A stretch of DNA of 64,000 nt from Brevundimonas sp. Leaf363 (GTDB lineage Bacteria; Pseudomonadota; Alphaproteobacteria; Caulobacterales; Caulobacteraceae), in the NCBI RefSeq assembly GCF_001424025.1, contig NZ_LMPZ01000002.1:728714-792713 (forward strand). Direction: 5' to 3'. Of this stretch, positions 27,367 to 35,642 are shown piece after piece; the stretch's first letter is position 1; every line of letters starts with the position of its first letter. The translations under genes and the position numbers were made by a program. A model generated the notes under the pieces. The model made no database searches, had not been told where the DNA came from, and saw nothing but the letters and a program-made list of their open reading frames with translations.

Positions 27367-29094
27367 ATGCCTGCGCCCGGCTACGCGCTCGTCGCGCAAA
27401 TCCGCTTTCGCGAACTGAAAACCCGCCTGGGCCTGGCCGTCATCCTGACCGCCATCGGCTGGGCTGTCGCGCCATCGCCTTGGCCGCTGGTCTGGTTCGG
27501 CGCAGTCGTGGCTACCCAGGTGATCGACTGGGCCGCATTTCGCTCCATCAGGCTGCGCCCTGACCATGTCGTCACGCGTCGCCACGAGATTCTGTATTGC
27601 GTCGTCGTGGCGCTGAATGTCGTCGTCTACTCGGCACTGGCGGCCTACCTCTGGTTCATGGGCGGTGAGGTCGGGCGGGTGTTCGCCATGATCCAGACGG
27701 CCGGCGGCCTCCTGCACGTCAGCCTGCACATGCACCACCATCGGCCGCTGCTGTTCTCGGCCGCCACGCCGCACGCCGCCTATTTCATCGGGCTGCCGGT
27801 GATGGGCGCAATAATCGATGGACGGCCGCAAGAGCTGGTGATCGCCGTGGGCGGACTGCTCTATCTGATGCACCTCGTCGTATCGGTCCGGCAAAGTGCG
27901 CGTACGACCCAGGCCATGCGCGACGCGAACAAGGCCGCCGACGAGGCCCGCCGTGCCGCCGAGGAGGCCAGCGCAGCCAAGTCGGACTTCCTGGCCGTCA
28001 TCAGCCACGAGATTCGCACGCCGATGAATGCGGTGATCTCGGCCGCCAACCTGCTGCGCCGCACGCGGCTGGACCGCGACCAGCGCGAACACGTCTCAAT
28101 GTTGATGGACGCGGGCGACCTGATGATGAGCCTGCTGAACGACGTGCTGGACTTCTCCAAGATCGAGGCCGGCCAGATGACGTTCGAGACGGCCGAGATG
28201 GACGTCGAGGACAAGCTGACCGCCTTGCGTCGCCTGTGGGAGCCCAAGGCGCGCAGCCAGGGCGTGCGCCTTCTGGTCATGATGGACGACCAGGGCCCGG
28301 CCTTCATCCGCACCGATCCGCTGCGCCTGCAACAGATCCTGTTCAACTTGGTCTCCAACGCCGTGAAGTTCACCGACAAGGGTCGGATCGAGGTGGAGGC
28401 CCAGTGGCGCGCCGAGACGTCCGAAATGGTCTTCGCGGTCCGCGACACCGGCGTGGGCATCCCGGCCGACCGCCTGGAGCATGTCTTTTCCAGCTTCCAG
28501 CAGGCGGATGCGGGCACCACGCGCCGGTTCGGCGGCACCGGCCTGGGCCTGACCATTAGCCGCCGCCTGGCCGAGATGATGGGCGGCTCGCTGACGGTCG
28601 TCAGCGAGCTCGGCGTCGGATCGATCTTCACCTTGACCCTGCCGGTCGAGGCAGTGGTGGACGGGTCGGCGGCGCCGCGAGCGCAGGCGGTCGAGACGCT
28701 GAGCCTGCACGGGCGCTCGATCCTCGCCGCCGACGATCACGAAGTGAACCGCCGCATCCTGGCCCTGCTGCTGGAGCCGCACGGCTGTCGCCTGACGTTC
28801 GCGGTCAACGGCGCCGAAGCGGTGGATCTGGCGGGCGTTGAACGCTTCGACGCCATCCTGATGGACATGCAGATGCCGGTCATGGACGGGCTGGAGGCGA
28901 CACGCCGCATCCGCCTGGGCGGACCCAACGGCCAGACGCCGATCATCGCCCTGACCGCCAATGCGATGGATGTGCACAAGGCGGCCTGGGACGCGGCGGG
29001 CGTACACGCCTTCCTGACCAAGCCGATCGACCCCGCGCTGCTGGCCCACACCCTGGGCGAGGCGGCGGCGAGCCGGATGGAGGCTGCGGCCTAG
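27367..29094 (+). CDS. Membrane-bound hybrid sensor histidine kinase with receiver domain
   Basis: This protein has 575 residues from the ATG at 27367, chosen because GGGGGGA lies seven bases upstream. The first 175 residues hold about six membrane helices with no obvious sensory domain, plus a histidine-rich LLHVSLHMHHHRPLLF stretch that may bind metal or heme. Next come a coiled coil (RDANKAADEARRAAEEAS), HisKA with H214 in ISHEIRTPMN, and HATPase with LFNLVSNAVKFT, DTGVGIP and RFGGTGLGL. A receiver with phosphoacceptor D500 in ILMDMQMP follows. No HPt domain is present, so a separate phosphotransferase is needed. The signal is unknown. It is convergent with the CoA transferase (shared CTAG 29091-29094). 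Confidence 0.93.
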   Translation: MPAPGYALVAQIRFRELKTRLGLAVILTAIGWAVAPSPWPLVWFGAVVATQVIDWAAFRSIRLRPDHVVTRRHEILYCVVVALNVVVYSALAAYLWFMGGEVGRVFAMIQTAGGLLHVSLHMHHHRPLLFSAATPHAAYFIGLPVMGAIIDGRPQELVIAVGGLLYLMHLVVSVRQSARTTQAMRDANKAADEARRAAEEASAAKSDFLAVISHEIRTPMNAVISAANLLRRTRLDRDQREHVSMLMDAGDLMMSLLNDVLDFSKIEAGQMTFETAEMDVEDKLTALRRLWEPKARSQGVRLLVMMDDQGPAFIRTDPLRLQQILFNLVSNAVKFTDKGRIEVEAQWRAETSEMVFAVRDTGVGIPADRLEHVFSSFQQADAGTTRRFGGTGLGLTISRRLAEMMGGSLTVVSELGVGSIFTLTLPVEAVVDGSAAPRAQAVETLSLHGRSILAADDHEVNRRILALLLEPHGCRLTFAVNGAEAVDLAGVERFDAILMDMQMPVMDGLEATRRIRLGGPNGQTPIIALTANAMDVHKAAWDAAGVHAFLTKPIDPALLAHTLGEAAASRMEAAA

Positions 29095-30167
29095 GCCCAG
29101 CGCGCCAGCACGTCAGCCAACGCTTCTGTCGGTCTGTCCGCCGAGACATCGACGAGCGCGCCGTCGAATCGCGGGGCCGGGGCCGGCTGGCGCACGCCGC
29201 AGTTAACGAATGTCGCGCGCGCGCGATTGTGCGGATGCGCCGCCGCTTCGGTCGGGCTCAGGACAGGTGTGACGCAGGCTTCGGTTCCGCCGAAACGCTC
29301 GGCCCAGTCATCTCGGCTCCGGCTCGCGAAGATCGTTTCGAAGCGCTGATGCAGGGCCGGCCAGCCGTTCCGGGCGAACTGGGGCGCATCGGCCGGATCG
29401 ATCTCAAGCCCCTTCAGCAGCGCGGCGTAGAAGCGCGGCTCCAGCGCCCCCACCGCTACGTCGCGGCCGTCCGCACAGCGATAGCAGCGGTAGAAGGGCG
29501 CCGCGCCGTCCAGCAGGTTCTCCCCTGGCTGCTCCGACCACATGCCGCGCCCCGCCAGCCCGTCGAACAGGGAGGCCAGCAGCGCCGAGCCGTCGGTCAT
29601 GGCGGCGTCCACGACGCGGCCCCGGCCGGTGGTCCGCGCCTCGGTCATTGCGGCCAGCACGCCGATCACCAGCATCAGCGCCCCGCCGGCGTAGTCGCCG
29701 GCGATGTTCAGCGGCGGTCGCGGCGGCCCGTCCGGTCGGCCCAGTCGGTGCAGCAGCCCCGACAGGGCGATGTAGTTGATGTCGTGGCCGACTTGATCGG
29801 CCAGCGGCCCCGTCTGACCCCAGCCCGTGATTCGGCCGTAGACCAGTCGCGCATTGTGGGCGTGGACCACGTCCGGCCCCAGACCCAGCCGCTCCATGAC
29901 GCCGGGCCGAAACCCTTCGATCAGCGCGTCTGCGCCGCCCAGCAGGTTCAGAACGCCGGCCGCATGCTCGTGCGACTTCAGATCGACGGGGACGACGGTG
30001 CGGTTCCGATGCAGCACCGCCCCGCCCACATCGGCAAAGGCCGACGCGCCATCGGCGCGCGCCAGCCGCACCACCTCTGCGCCCAGGTCGGCCAGCATCA
30101 TGCCGGCGAAGGTCGCAGGCCCCAGGCCGTCGAACTCTACCACCCGAACGCCGCTCAGCGGTCCCAT
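29091..30167 (-). CDS. CaiB/BaiF family (class III) CoA transferase / acyl-CoA racemase
   Basis: This 358-residue protein opens with MGPLSGVRVVEFDGLGPATFAGMML and has DLGAEVVRLARADG, the catalytic aspartate in YCRAD-like GDYAGGALML, and the GRGRVVDAAMTDGSALL motif. These match alpha-methylacyl-CoA racemase and related class III CoA transferases. Length near 360 fits the racemase subgroup, but substrate cannot be deduced. It would act on acyl-CoA thioesters in the cytoplasm. It is not in an obvious operon; the tRNA-Lys gene lies behind its start on the other strand. Confidence 0.85.
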   Translation of the reverse strand: MGPLSGVRVVEFDGLGPATFAGMMLADLGAEVVRLARADGASAFADVGGAVLHRNRTVVPVDLKSHEHAAGVLNLLGGADALIEGFRPGVMERLGLGPDVVHAHNARLVYGRITGWGQTGPLADQVGHDINYIALSGLLHRLGRPDGPPRPPLNIAGDYAGGALMLVIGVLAAMTEARTTGRGRVVDAAMTDGSALLASLFDGLAGRGMWSEQPGENLLDGAAPFYRCYRCADGRDVAVGALEPRFYAALLKGLEIDPADAPQFARNGWPALHQRFETIFASRSRDDWAERFGGTEACVTPVLSPTEAAAHPHNRARATFVNCGVRQPAPAPRFDGALVDVSADRPTEALADVLARWA

Positions 30168-30248
30168 TCGTCCTCCTTCGTCCGTATCATGCCAAACCGC
30201 ACTTGACCTCGGCTCCCCCGGGATGACAAACCCCGCCCCGCGCGTGAT

Positions 30249-30325
30249 GCGTCCTTAGCTCAGTTGGTTAGAGCATCTGACTTTTAATCAGAGGGTCCTC
30301 GGTTCGAGCCCGAGAGGACGTACCA
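30249..30325 (+). tRNA. tRNA-Lys (anticodon TTT)
   Basis: The 77-base sequence folds as a standard tRNA. The acceptor arms are GCGTCCT and AGGACGT (with a G-T first pair). The D arm is GCTC/GAGC, the anticodon arm TCTGA-CTTTTAA-TCAGA with TTT at 30282-30284, the T arm CTCGG-TTCGAGC-CCGAG, and CCA is encoded. It reads lysine codons AAA/AAG and is a substrate of MnmA, which is encoded at 53056-54264. Confidence 0.97.
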
Positions 30326-30398
30326 CGCGGCCTTGCAACGCCGCGCTTGATCGCCGCATCGCTGCAACCCTGACTGGCGGCCGGCCCTGGGGATTTGC

Positions 30399-31928
30399 AT
30401 GACGGAAGAACGGGACTCGGGGCGGATGAGGGCGATCGGCCTTCAGCGAGGCCGCCGGCTTTTCGTCCGACTTCTGCACGACGGGCGCGCTGTCGAGGAC
30501 AGCGCCATTCTTCGCGTCATCCTGACGGTCAAAGGCAAGGCGACGATCAAGCCGGGCGTGGTGTCGAGCCGCCGAGCGCTGAAGGACGCTGAGACCGCCG
30601 TCCGCGCCGAGGCCAAGGGGACGCCGTGGCGTCGCCTGGACTTCGAGTACGAGATTCCAGCAGGACGCGGCGTTCGGGGCGCGGCGGTGAAGGTGCTGCT
30701 GGACGGGGCCTATGTCACGGCACCGTTCGCAGACGGCTATTCGCTGGCGACGCGGGTGCCGCAGGATGTGAACGCCTTTCGACGTCACCTCTCGTTTCGG
30801 CCCGAACGGCACGTGGACGCCGAGACCGTCTACTGGTCGGCCCTGGACGTTCTGAGCTTCTATGCCCGAGAACCAATCGCGCAGGCTCTGATCCCCTACG
30901 TTGTGAACGCCTATGTCATAGGCACCTACAAGGCGATCGAACTGGGACTGGCGGAGAGCGAGACGCGGCGGTTCGCGCCGGACGTGGCGCGGTGGCTGGA
31001 CCTGCTGGCGCCCTCGCCGTCGATGCGCGACGATCGTAGTCATGCGCGCCAGTCGGTGTTCACGGCCGACTGGCACTATGCGGTGCATATGGGGGACGAT
31101 GCGCTGCTTGACCGCGCGCTGGCGGGCGTGGCGGCGGCGAACGACGGGTCGTCCGAGCACCGGCTGACCATTGCTTATAACGCCTGCAAGAGCCTGATCC
31201 TGTTGGGCCTGCTGCGATCGGTGCAGGGGCGGCGGTCGGCTACGGCGGCCTTCATGCAGGTGTATCAGACCTTCCAGGCGGCGGTGGCCAGCGGGACGAC
31301 CAACCCGGTCTGGTTCAAGGAGCTGAGGACACCCTTCGAGTGCAGCCTGCTGGCCCTGAATGCAATGACGGCCCTGAAGAGCGGCCCTATTCCAGGATCG
31401 ATGGCGAGGACCGTCGCGCGCCTTGCGCCGCGCGTTCACACGCCGGAGTTCGAGGGCCGCCTGCTGGCGCTGATCGAGCGGCGCCTAGCAGGTCGGGACG
31501 AGGCTGGAATACCGGTCACACAGGATCAGATACCAGGCGTCGGTGGAGCCGATGGCGTGGTCCTCGACGGCCCAGCGGCCGTTCTGGCGGACCAGCAGGG
31601 CCTCGGTGTGCAGGCCGTCCATGAACTCGGCGTCCTCGCCATTGTAGGTGATCGGCGCGCCGTTGGGCCGCTGGGGCTCCAGCATGACGAAGGCGTGGTC
31701 GCCGCTGACCGCGATGTGATTGACCTTGAACTGGAGCCTGCCGCCGACCCTGGCCTGAACGATCGGGCGGACGGCGTCCATCAGGGCGCGGCGCTCGGGC
31801 GAGCCGGGGGCGGGAGCGTGGACCTGAGCCAGGGCGGCGCCGGCGACGCTGACGGTCATGGCGGCGGCGGTGAGGCCGGCGAACAGTTTGCGCATCAAGG
31901 ACTTCCCCTCCCAAGGAATGATGGCTGA
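30399..31928 (+). CDS. Unrecognised protein with antisense C-terminal read-through tail
   Basis: Open frame of 509 residues that I do not recognise. Residues 1 to about 363 look like a genuine protein: mixed beta segments at the N-terminus (RLFVRLLHDGRAVEDSAILRV) and then helical parts such as AYNACKSLILLGLLRSVQGR, ending at LLALIERRLAG. Beyond this the frame runs antisense through the convergent gene at 31485-31895 and turns low-complexity (GGGG, EAGEQF), which suggests the true end is near 31488. A TAG at 31486-31488 is one base out of frame. Removing one C from GCGCCTAG would create CGC-TAG and the shared CTAG overlap seen at five other pairs here. Function unknown; it follows tRNA-Lys. 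Confidence 0.6.
   Translation: MTEERDSGRMRAIGLQRGRRLFVRLLHDGRAVEDSAILRVILTVKGKATIKPGVVSSRRALKDAETAVRAEAKGTPWRRLDFEYEIPAGRGVRGAAVKVLLDGAYVTAPFADGYSLATRVPQDVNAFRRHLSFRPERHVDAETVYWSALDVLSFYAREPIAQALIPYVVNAYVIGTYKAIELGLAESETRRFAPDVARWLDLLAPSPSMRDDRSHARQSVFTADWHYAVHMGDDALLDRALAGVAAANDGSSEHRLTIAYNACKSLILLGLLRSVQGRRSATAAFMQVYQTFQAAVASGTTNPVWFKELRTPFECSLLALNAMTALKSGPIPGSMARTVARLAPRVHTPEFEGRLLALIERRLAGRDEAGIPVTQDQIPGVGGADGVVLDGPAAVLADQQGLGVQAVHELGVLAIVGDRRAVGPLGLQHDEGVVAADRDVIDLELEPAADPGLNDRADGVHQGAALGRAGGGSVDLSQGGAGDADGHGGGGEAGEQFAHQGLPLPRNDG
31485..31895 (-). CDS. Small secreted protein, unknown function
   Basis: This 136-residue protein begins MRKLFAGLTAAAMTVSVAGA with a signal peptide cut near ALAQ, so it is probably periplasmic. 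The mature part (ALMDAVRPIVQARVG, QFKVNHIAVSGDHAFVMLEPQ, LLVRQNGRWAVEDHAIGS) ends in two cysteines (LILCDRYSSLVPTC) that could form a disulfide. The pattern of a helix followed by strands with a WAVEDHA segment resembles NTF2-like secreted proteins, but this is only a similarity in shape. A GGGAGGGGAAG ribosome site precedes the ATG. It overlaps the tail of the plus-strand gene. Confidence 0.75.
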   Translation of the reverse strand: MRKLFAGLTAAAMTVSVAGAALAQVHAPAPGSPERRALMDAVRPIVQARVGGRLQFKVNHIAVSGDHAFVMLEPQRPNGAPITYNGEDAEFMDGLHTEALLVRQNGRWAVEDHAIGSTDAWYLILCDRYSSLVPTC

Positions 31929-31997
31929 CAGACCACCCGGCTGCGGGGCGGTCAATGGGCCTTCACCGGGACACGCGGGCGTGCTGGATAGGTGCCC

Positions 31998-32549
31998 ATG
32001 CGTCTTCTCATCTTTCTCGCGCCCCTTTGCCTGCTCGCCGCGTGCAACGCCGGGCGGTCGGCTGCAGACGGCGCGGGGCAATTCGGTCGGGGGCTGGGGG
32101 CCGCGGCGACCGCGCCGCTGGACGACCTGAATCTGCGGCGGGAGGTGATCCCGATCGTGCTGCTGCAGGCCGAGGGCAATCCCTATGACCGGCGCAATCT
32201 GAACCAGTGCTCGACCATCGGGGCCGAGGTGGCGCGGCTGGACCAGGCGCTGGGGCCGGATACGGATGCGGCGCCGCACGGCGACGGCAGCTATCTGAGC
32301 GAACGGGCGGCGGATGCGGCGGCCCAGGCCGCGCTGGCGGCGGTGCGGGACGCCACGACCGACTTCATCCCGGGGCGCAGCTGGGTGCGGCGGCTGACCG
32401 GGGCGGAGCAGCACAGCCGCCATGTGCAGCGGGCCATCCAGGCGGGCCGGGTGCGCCGGGCCTATCTGAAGGGGCTGGGCATCAACGCCAACTGTGCGCC
32501 GCCGGCGTCGCCCGCCTGGTTCAGGCCGAGGGGGCGCTCGCAACGCTAG
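31998..32549 (+). CDS. Putative lipoprotein, unknown function
   Basis: This 183-residue protein starts at the ATG at 31998 (GGATAGG upstream; an in-frame GTG two codons earlier is possible). The signal ends LCLLAAC, a clear lipobox. The mature region has LDDLNLRREVIPIVLLQAEGN and NLNQCSTIGAEVARLDQALGPD, then a helical portion with RSWVRRLTGAEQHSRHVQRA and a late cysteine. It would be anchored to the inner or outer membrane. The family is not recognised. It converges with the next gene through CTAG at 32546-32549. Confidence 0.8.
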   Translation: MRLLIFLAPLCLLAACNAGRSAADGAGQFGRGLGAAATAPLDDLNLRREVIPIVLLQAEGNPYDRRNLNQCSTIGAEVARLDQALGPDTDAAPHGDGSYLSERAADAAAQAALAAVRDATTDFIPGRSWVRRLTGAEQHSRHVQRAIQAGRVRRAYLKGLGINANCAPPASPAWFRPRGRSQR

Positions 32550-32839
32550 CGGCGCCGGTCGCTACGGTCGCCGCGGACATGGACCACGCCGTCCTTGGCG
32601 AAGGCCTGAAACGACGGCTTGTCGATGTTGCGGAACTCGCCGGTGCGGTCCCAATCCCAGTCGAACGAGATGCGCTCGCCCTTGTGCGCGAACTTGCCGG
32701 ACCAGTGGGCGAAGAAGGAATATTTGTCGCCGCCGATGATGATGACGTGCCGGTGGAGGGCCGTCTCGTTGCCGTCCGGGCGGGGCGGTTCCTCGAGGTA
32801 GGTGTTGTAGGCGTGGAAGCCTGATTTCTCGATGCGCAT
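32546..32839 (-). CDS. Small conserved protein downstream of tgt
   Basis: This 97-residue protein from the ATG at 32839 lies one base after the tgt stop, so it is the last gene of the tgt unit. The sequence has MRIEKSGFHAYNTYLEEPPR, HRHVIIIGGDKYSFFAHWSG and ERISFDWDWDRTGEFRN, rich in aromatic residues, and looks like a small beta-rich cytoplasmic protein. I do not recognise it. A longer frame beginning 48 bp upstream overlaps tgt and is unlikely. The link to queuosine modification is by position only. Confidence 0.75.
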   Translation of the reverse strand: MRIEKSGFHAYNTYLEEPPRPDGNETALHRHVIIIGGDKYSFFAHWSGKFAHKGERISFDWDWDRTGEFRNIDKPSFQAFAKDGVVHVRGDRSDRRR

Positions 32840-32840
32840 G

Positions 32841-33953
32841 TCAGTTGGACGTGTGGCGGGCGTGGAATTCGCGGCGGAAGGCTTCAAACGTGTCGGCGCT
32901 GATGGCGTCGCGCATGGCGGCGGTCAGGGCCTGATAGAAGGCGATGTTGTGCCAGGAGATCAGCACCTTGCCGAGGATTTCGTCGGTGCGAACCAGGTGG
33001 TGCAGGTAGGCCTTTGAATAGAGGGACGACGCCGGGCAGGCGATGTCGGCGTCCAGCGGATCCTGGTCCTCGGCGAAGCGGGCGTTCTTCAAATTGATCG
33101 GCCCGTCCCAGGTCCAGGCCTGGCCGTGGCGGCCGGCGCGGGTGGGCAGGACGCAGTCGAACATGTCGACGCCGCGATACACCGCCTCGACCAGATCGAT
33201 CGGCTTGCCAACCCCCATCAGATAGCGCGGCCGGTCTGCGGGCAGCATGGAGGGAGCGTAGTCCAGAACCTCGCACATCGCCTGGTGACCCTCGCCCACG
33301 GCCAGGCCGCCGATGGCGTAGCCGTCGAAGCCGATCTCGATCAGGCGGTCGGCGGATTCGCGGCGCAGGTTTTCAAAGGTGGAGCCCTGCTGGATGCCGA
33401 ACAGGGCCTGCGCATCCCGCGTGCCGAACGCGTCCTTGGACCGTTTGGCCCAGCGCGCGGACAGCTCCATGCTCTTGCGGGCGCGCGGCTCCTCGGCGGG
33501 CCAGGCGACGCATTCGTCCAGCTGCATGACGATGTCCGAGCCGATGGCGTCGGCCTGGATCTGGATCGACCGTTCGGGCGTCAGGACGTGCTTGGAGCCG
33601 TCGACATGGCTGGAGAAGGTGACGGCCTCCTCGGTCAGCTTGGAGATGCCCGACAGGCTCATGACCTGGAAGCCGCCGGAGTCGGTCAGGATGGGTTTGT
33701 CCCATCCCATGAACCTGTGAAGGCCGCCGAGGCGCTGCATCCGTTCCGGGCCGGGGCGCAGCATCAGGTGGTAGGTGTTGCCCAGGATGATGTCGGCGCC
33801 GGTCGCCGCCACCTGATCCACCGTCAGCGCCTTGACCGTCGCGGCGGTGCCGACCGGCATGAAGGCGGGCGTACGTATGTCGCCCCGCGCGGTCTTGAGC
33901 ACCCCGGTGCGGGCGCGGCCTTCCGTGGCGGTGATGTCGAAGGGCAGGGGCAA
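32841..33953 (-). CDS. tgt: tRNA-guanine transglycosylase (bacterial Tgt)
   Basis: This 370-residue enzyme exchanges guanine-34 for preQ1 in GUN-anticodon tRNAs. The catalytic region is seen in [13 protein letters not shown] and in [14 protein letters not shown], and [16 protein letters not shown] is also conserved. The zinc site is unusual. Where E. coli has CxCxxC (302, 304, 307), this protein has I304, C306 and S309 in DIACPASS, while the histidine (LISWHNIAF) remains. It is 19 bp downstream of a 9-bp tandem repeat in the leader and about 240 bp downstream of queA on the same strand. Confidence 0.95.
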   Translation of the reverse strand: MPLPFDITATEGRARTGVLKTARGDIRTPAFMPVGTAATVKALTVDQVAATGADIILGNTYHLMLRPGPERMQRLGGLHRFMGWDKPILTDSGGFQVMSLSGISKLTEEAVTFSSHVDGSKHVLTPERSIQIQADAIGSDIVMQLDECVAWPAEEPRARKSMELSARWAKRSKDAFGTRDAQALFGIQQGSTFENLRRESADRLIEIGFDGYAIGGLAVGEGHQAMCEVLDYAPSMLPADRPRYLMGVGKPIDLVEAVYRGVDMFDCVLPTRAGRHGQAWTWDGPINLKNARFAEDQDPLDADIACPASSLYSKAYLHHLVRTDEILGKVLISWHNIAFYQALTAAMRDAISADTFEAFRREFHARHTSN

Positions 33954-33970
33954 GGCGAACTCGATAAATG

Positions 33971-34053
33971 CAGTGCGAAGGGTCCGATCCGTCCGATCCG
34001 TCCGATCCGTCCAAAGCGTCCGATCCGTTCGATCCGTCCATCCGAACCGTCCA
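33971..34053 (-). repeat. 9-bp tandem repeat in the tgt leader
   Basis: About nine units of the 9-bp motif ATCGGACGG (read towards tgt), some degenerate, ending with TTCGCACTG 19 bp before the tgt start. It belongs to the same family as the array at 8190-8262 upstream of coaD and has the same orientation relative to its gene. The remaining 34054-34190 gap after queA shows no gene. Confidence 0.85.
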
Positions 34054-34190
34054 GTGCGTGCCGGCGGCGGGTGTGGACGGTGCGAGGCGACGCCGTCGCG
34101 CGGACAGCGGCATCGGTGATTATGGCACGGTTTCAGGGACCGTCAGGAAGATCGCTGCAGACATCAACGAAAAGGTGAATATTCAACGAC

Positions 34191-35441
34191 TTACAGCGCG
34201 TCGATAGGAAGGCTGGCGCGACTGTCCGGCTCGTGACGAAACAGCAGGCTGCCGTCGCCGTAGGAATAGAAGCGGTATCCTGCCTCGATCGCGTGGGCGT
34301 AGGCGGTGCGCATCGTCTCCAGCCCGGCGAAGGCGCTGACCAGCATGAACAAGGTCGATTTCGGCAGGTGGAAGTTGGTCATCAGCACGTCCACGGCGCG
34401 GAAGCGGTATCCGGGCGTGATGAAGATGGCGGTGTCGCCGTGGAAGGGGCGGACGACGCCGTCCTCGGCGGTGGCGCTTTCCAGCAGGCGCAGGGAGGTG
34501 GTGCCGATGCAGACGATGCGGCCGCCGCGCGCGTGGACGGCGTTGAGCGCGTCGGCGGTCTCGGCGGAGACCTCGCCCCATTCGGAGTGCATCTTGTGAT
34601 CCGCCGTGTCGTCGGCCTTGACCGGCAGGAAGGTGCCGGCGCCGACGTGCAGGGTGACGGCGTGGGTCGAAACGCCGCGCGCGGCCAGCGCCTCCAGCAA
34701 GGCGGGGGTGAAGTGCAGGCCGGCGGTGGGGGCGGCGACCGATCCGTCATGCTGGGCGAAGACGGTCTGATAGTCCGAGCGGTCGCGGTCGTCCTCGGGG
34801 CGCTTGGCGGCGATGTAGGGCGGCAGGGGCATGACGCCGACGTCGCGGATGGCCGCGTCCAGGGCGGGGCCGCCGAGGTCGAAGCGCAGGGTGATCAGGC
34901 CGTCGTCGGCCTTGGATAGGATGGTGGCCGAAAGCCTTCTCCCATCGGGGGAGACGGTGTCATGCGCAGCATGACGGATGAGGGGGTGGTCGGCGTCAGG
35001 CTGGTCGGCGGTTGTGTCGGCGGCCGGCGTCCCCCTCATCCGAGCGGCTCCGCCGCCCACCTTCTTCCCCGAGGGGAGAAGGAAGCGGACACGATCCCCA
35101 GCTTTCAGCCGCTTGCCCGGCTTCATGAAGGCGCTCCAGACGTCGGGCGCGTCGCGGTGATGCAGGGTGGCCTCGACGGCGACCGACAGGGTCTCACCCT
35201 CGGCGCCCCCGGTCACAGGGTTGGGGCGCTCGCGCACGCCCGACAGGCGGGCGGGGATGACGCGGGTGTCGTTGAAGACCAGGGCGTCGCCTGGCTGGAG
35301 GAAGTCCGGCAGATCGCGGATCACGTGGTCGCCCAGGGCGCCGCCCCGGACGACCAGCAGGCGCGCGGAATCGCGTGGCTCGGCAGGGCGCAGCGCGATG
35401 CGGTCCTCGGGCAGATGGAAGTCGAAATCGGCCGTCTTCAT
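34191..35441 (-). CDS. queA: S-adenosylmethionine:tRNA ribosyltransferase-isomerase with repeat-derived insert
   Basis: The protein has 416 residues, while typical QueA has about 340-365. QueA adds the ribosyl part of SAM to preQ1-tRNA to give epoxyqueuosine. Conserved parts flank an insert: [20 protein letters not shown] and [16 protein letters not shown] at the N-terminus, and [55 protein letters not shown] at the C-terminus. Residues 120-170 are encoded by a palindromic repeat (34935-35083) and are unlike the family, rich in Gly, Ala, Asp and His. The frame is preserved, so the enzyme is probably made. It is upstream of tgt on the same strand. Confidence 0.94.
   Translation of the reverse strand: MKTADFDFHLPEDRIALRPAEPRDSARLLVVRGGALGDHVIRDLPDFLQPGDALVFNDTRVIPARLSGVRERPNPVTGGAEGETLSVAVEATLHHRDAPDVWSAFMKPGKRLKAGDRVRFLLPSGKKVGGGAARMRGTPAADTTADQPDADHPLIRHAAHDTVSPDGRRLSATILSKADDGLITLRFDLGGPALDAAIRDVGVMPLPPYIAAKRPEDDRDRSDYQTVFAQHDGSVAAPTAGLHFTPALLEALAARGVSTHAVTLHVGAGTFLPVKADDTADHKMHSEWGEVSAETADALNAVHARGGRIVCIGTTSLRLLESATAEDGVVRPFHGDTAIFITPGYRFRAVDVLMTNFHLPKSTLFMLVSAFAGLETMRTAYAHAIEAGYRFYSYGDGSLLFRHEPDSRASLPIDAL
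34935..35083. repeat. Palindromic repeat inserted in frame within queA (family C)
   Basis: 149-bp element with terminal arms CCTTCTCCCATCGGGGGAGA and TCTTCCCCGAGGGGAGAAGG, and second arms CGGATGAGGGGG (34975-34986) and CCCCCTCATCCG (35033-35044). It has the build of the intergenic palindromes of this window but lies inside a coding region. It encodes residues 120-170 of QueA without a stop. Confidence 0.9.
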
Positions 35442-35485
35442 GGGGCGGGGGTAGGCGCATGGCGCGGCGTGGGGGTCAAGGTCTT

Positions 35486-35642
35486 GATCCTCCACCGTGC
35501 AGCGAAGCGAAACGGGGGAGGGGGACCGCTTGCGGTGGAGGGGGCGGAAGCGGGTGCTGCCTTGGTCCGAGGTGGCATGGATGTTCTCGCCCCCTCCACC
35601 ACTTCGTGGTCCCCCTCCCCCGCCCAAGAGCGGGGGAGGATC
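35486..35642. repeat. Palindromic intergenic repeat, family G
   Basis: 157-bp element between msrA and queA. Outer ends are GATCCTCC and GGAGGATC; inner arms are GGTGGAGGGGGCG and CGCCCCCTCCACC, with further CGGGGGAGGGGGACC/GGTCCCCCTCCCCCG pairing. It directly abuts the msrA stop codon and accounts for most of the 201-bp gap. Confidence 0.85.

Noticed and set aside
31489..31928. C-terminal tail of the 30399 gene as a real domain
   Set aside because: The region is antisense to a signal-peptide-bearing gene and shows shadow composition; it is kept in the feature coordinates only because no in-frame stop precedes it.
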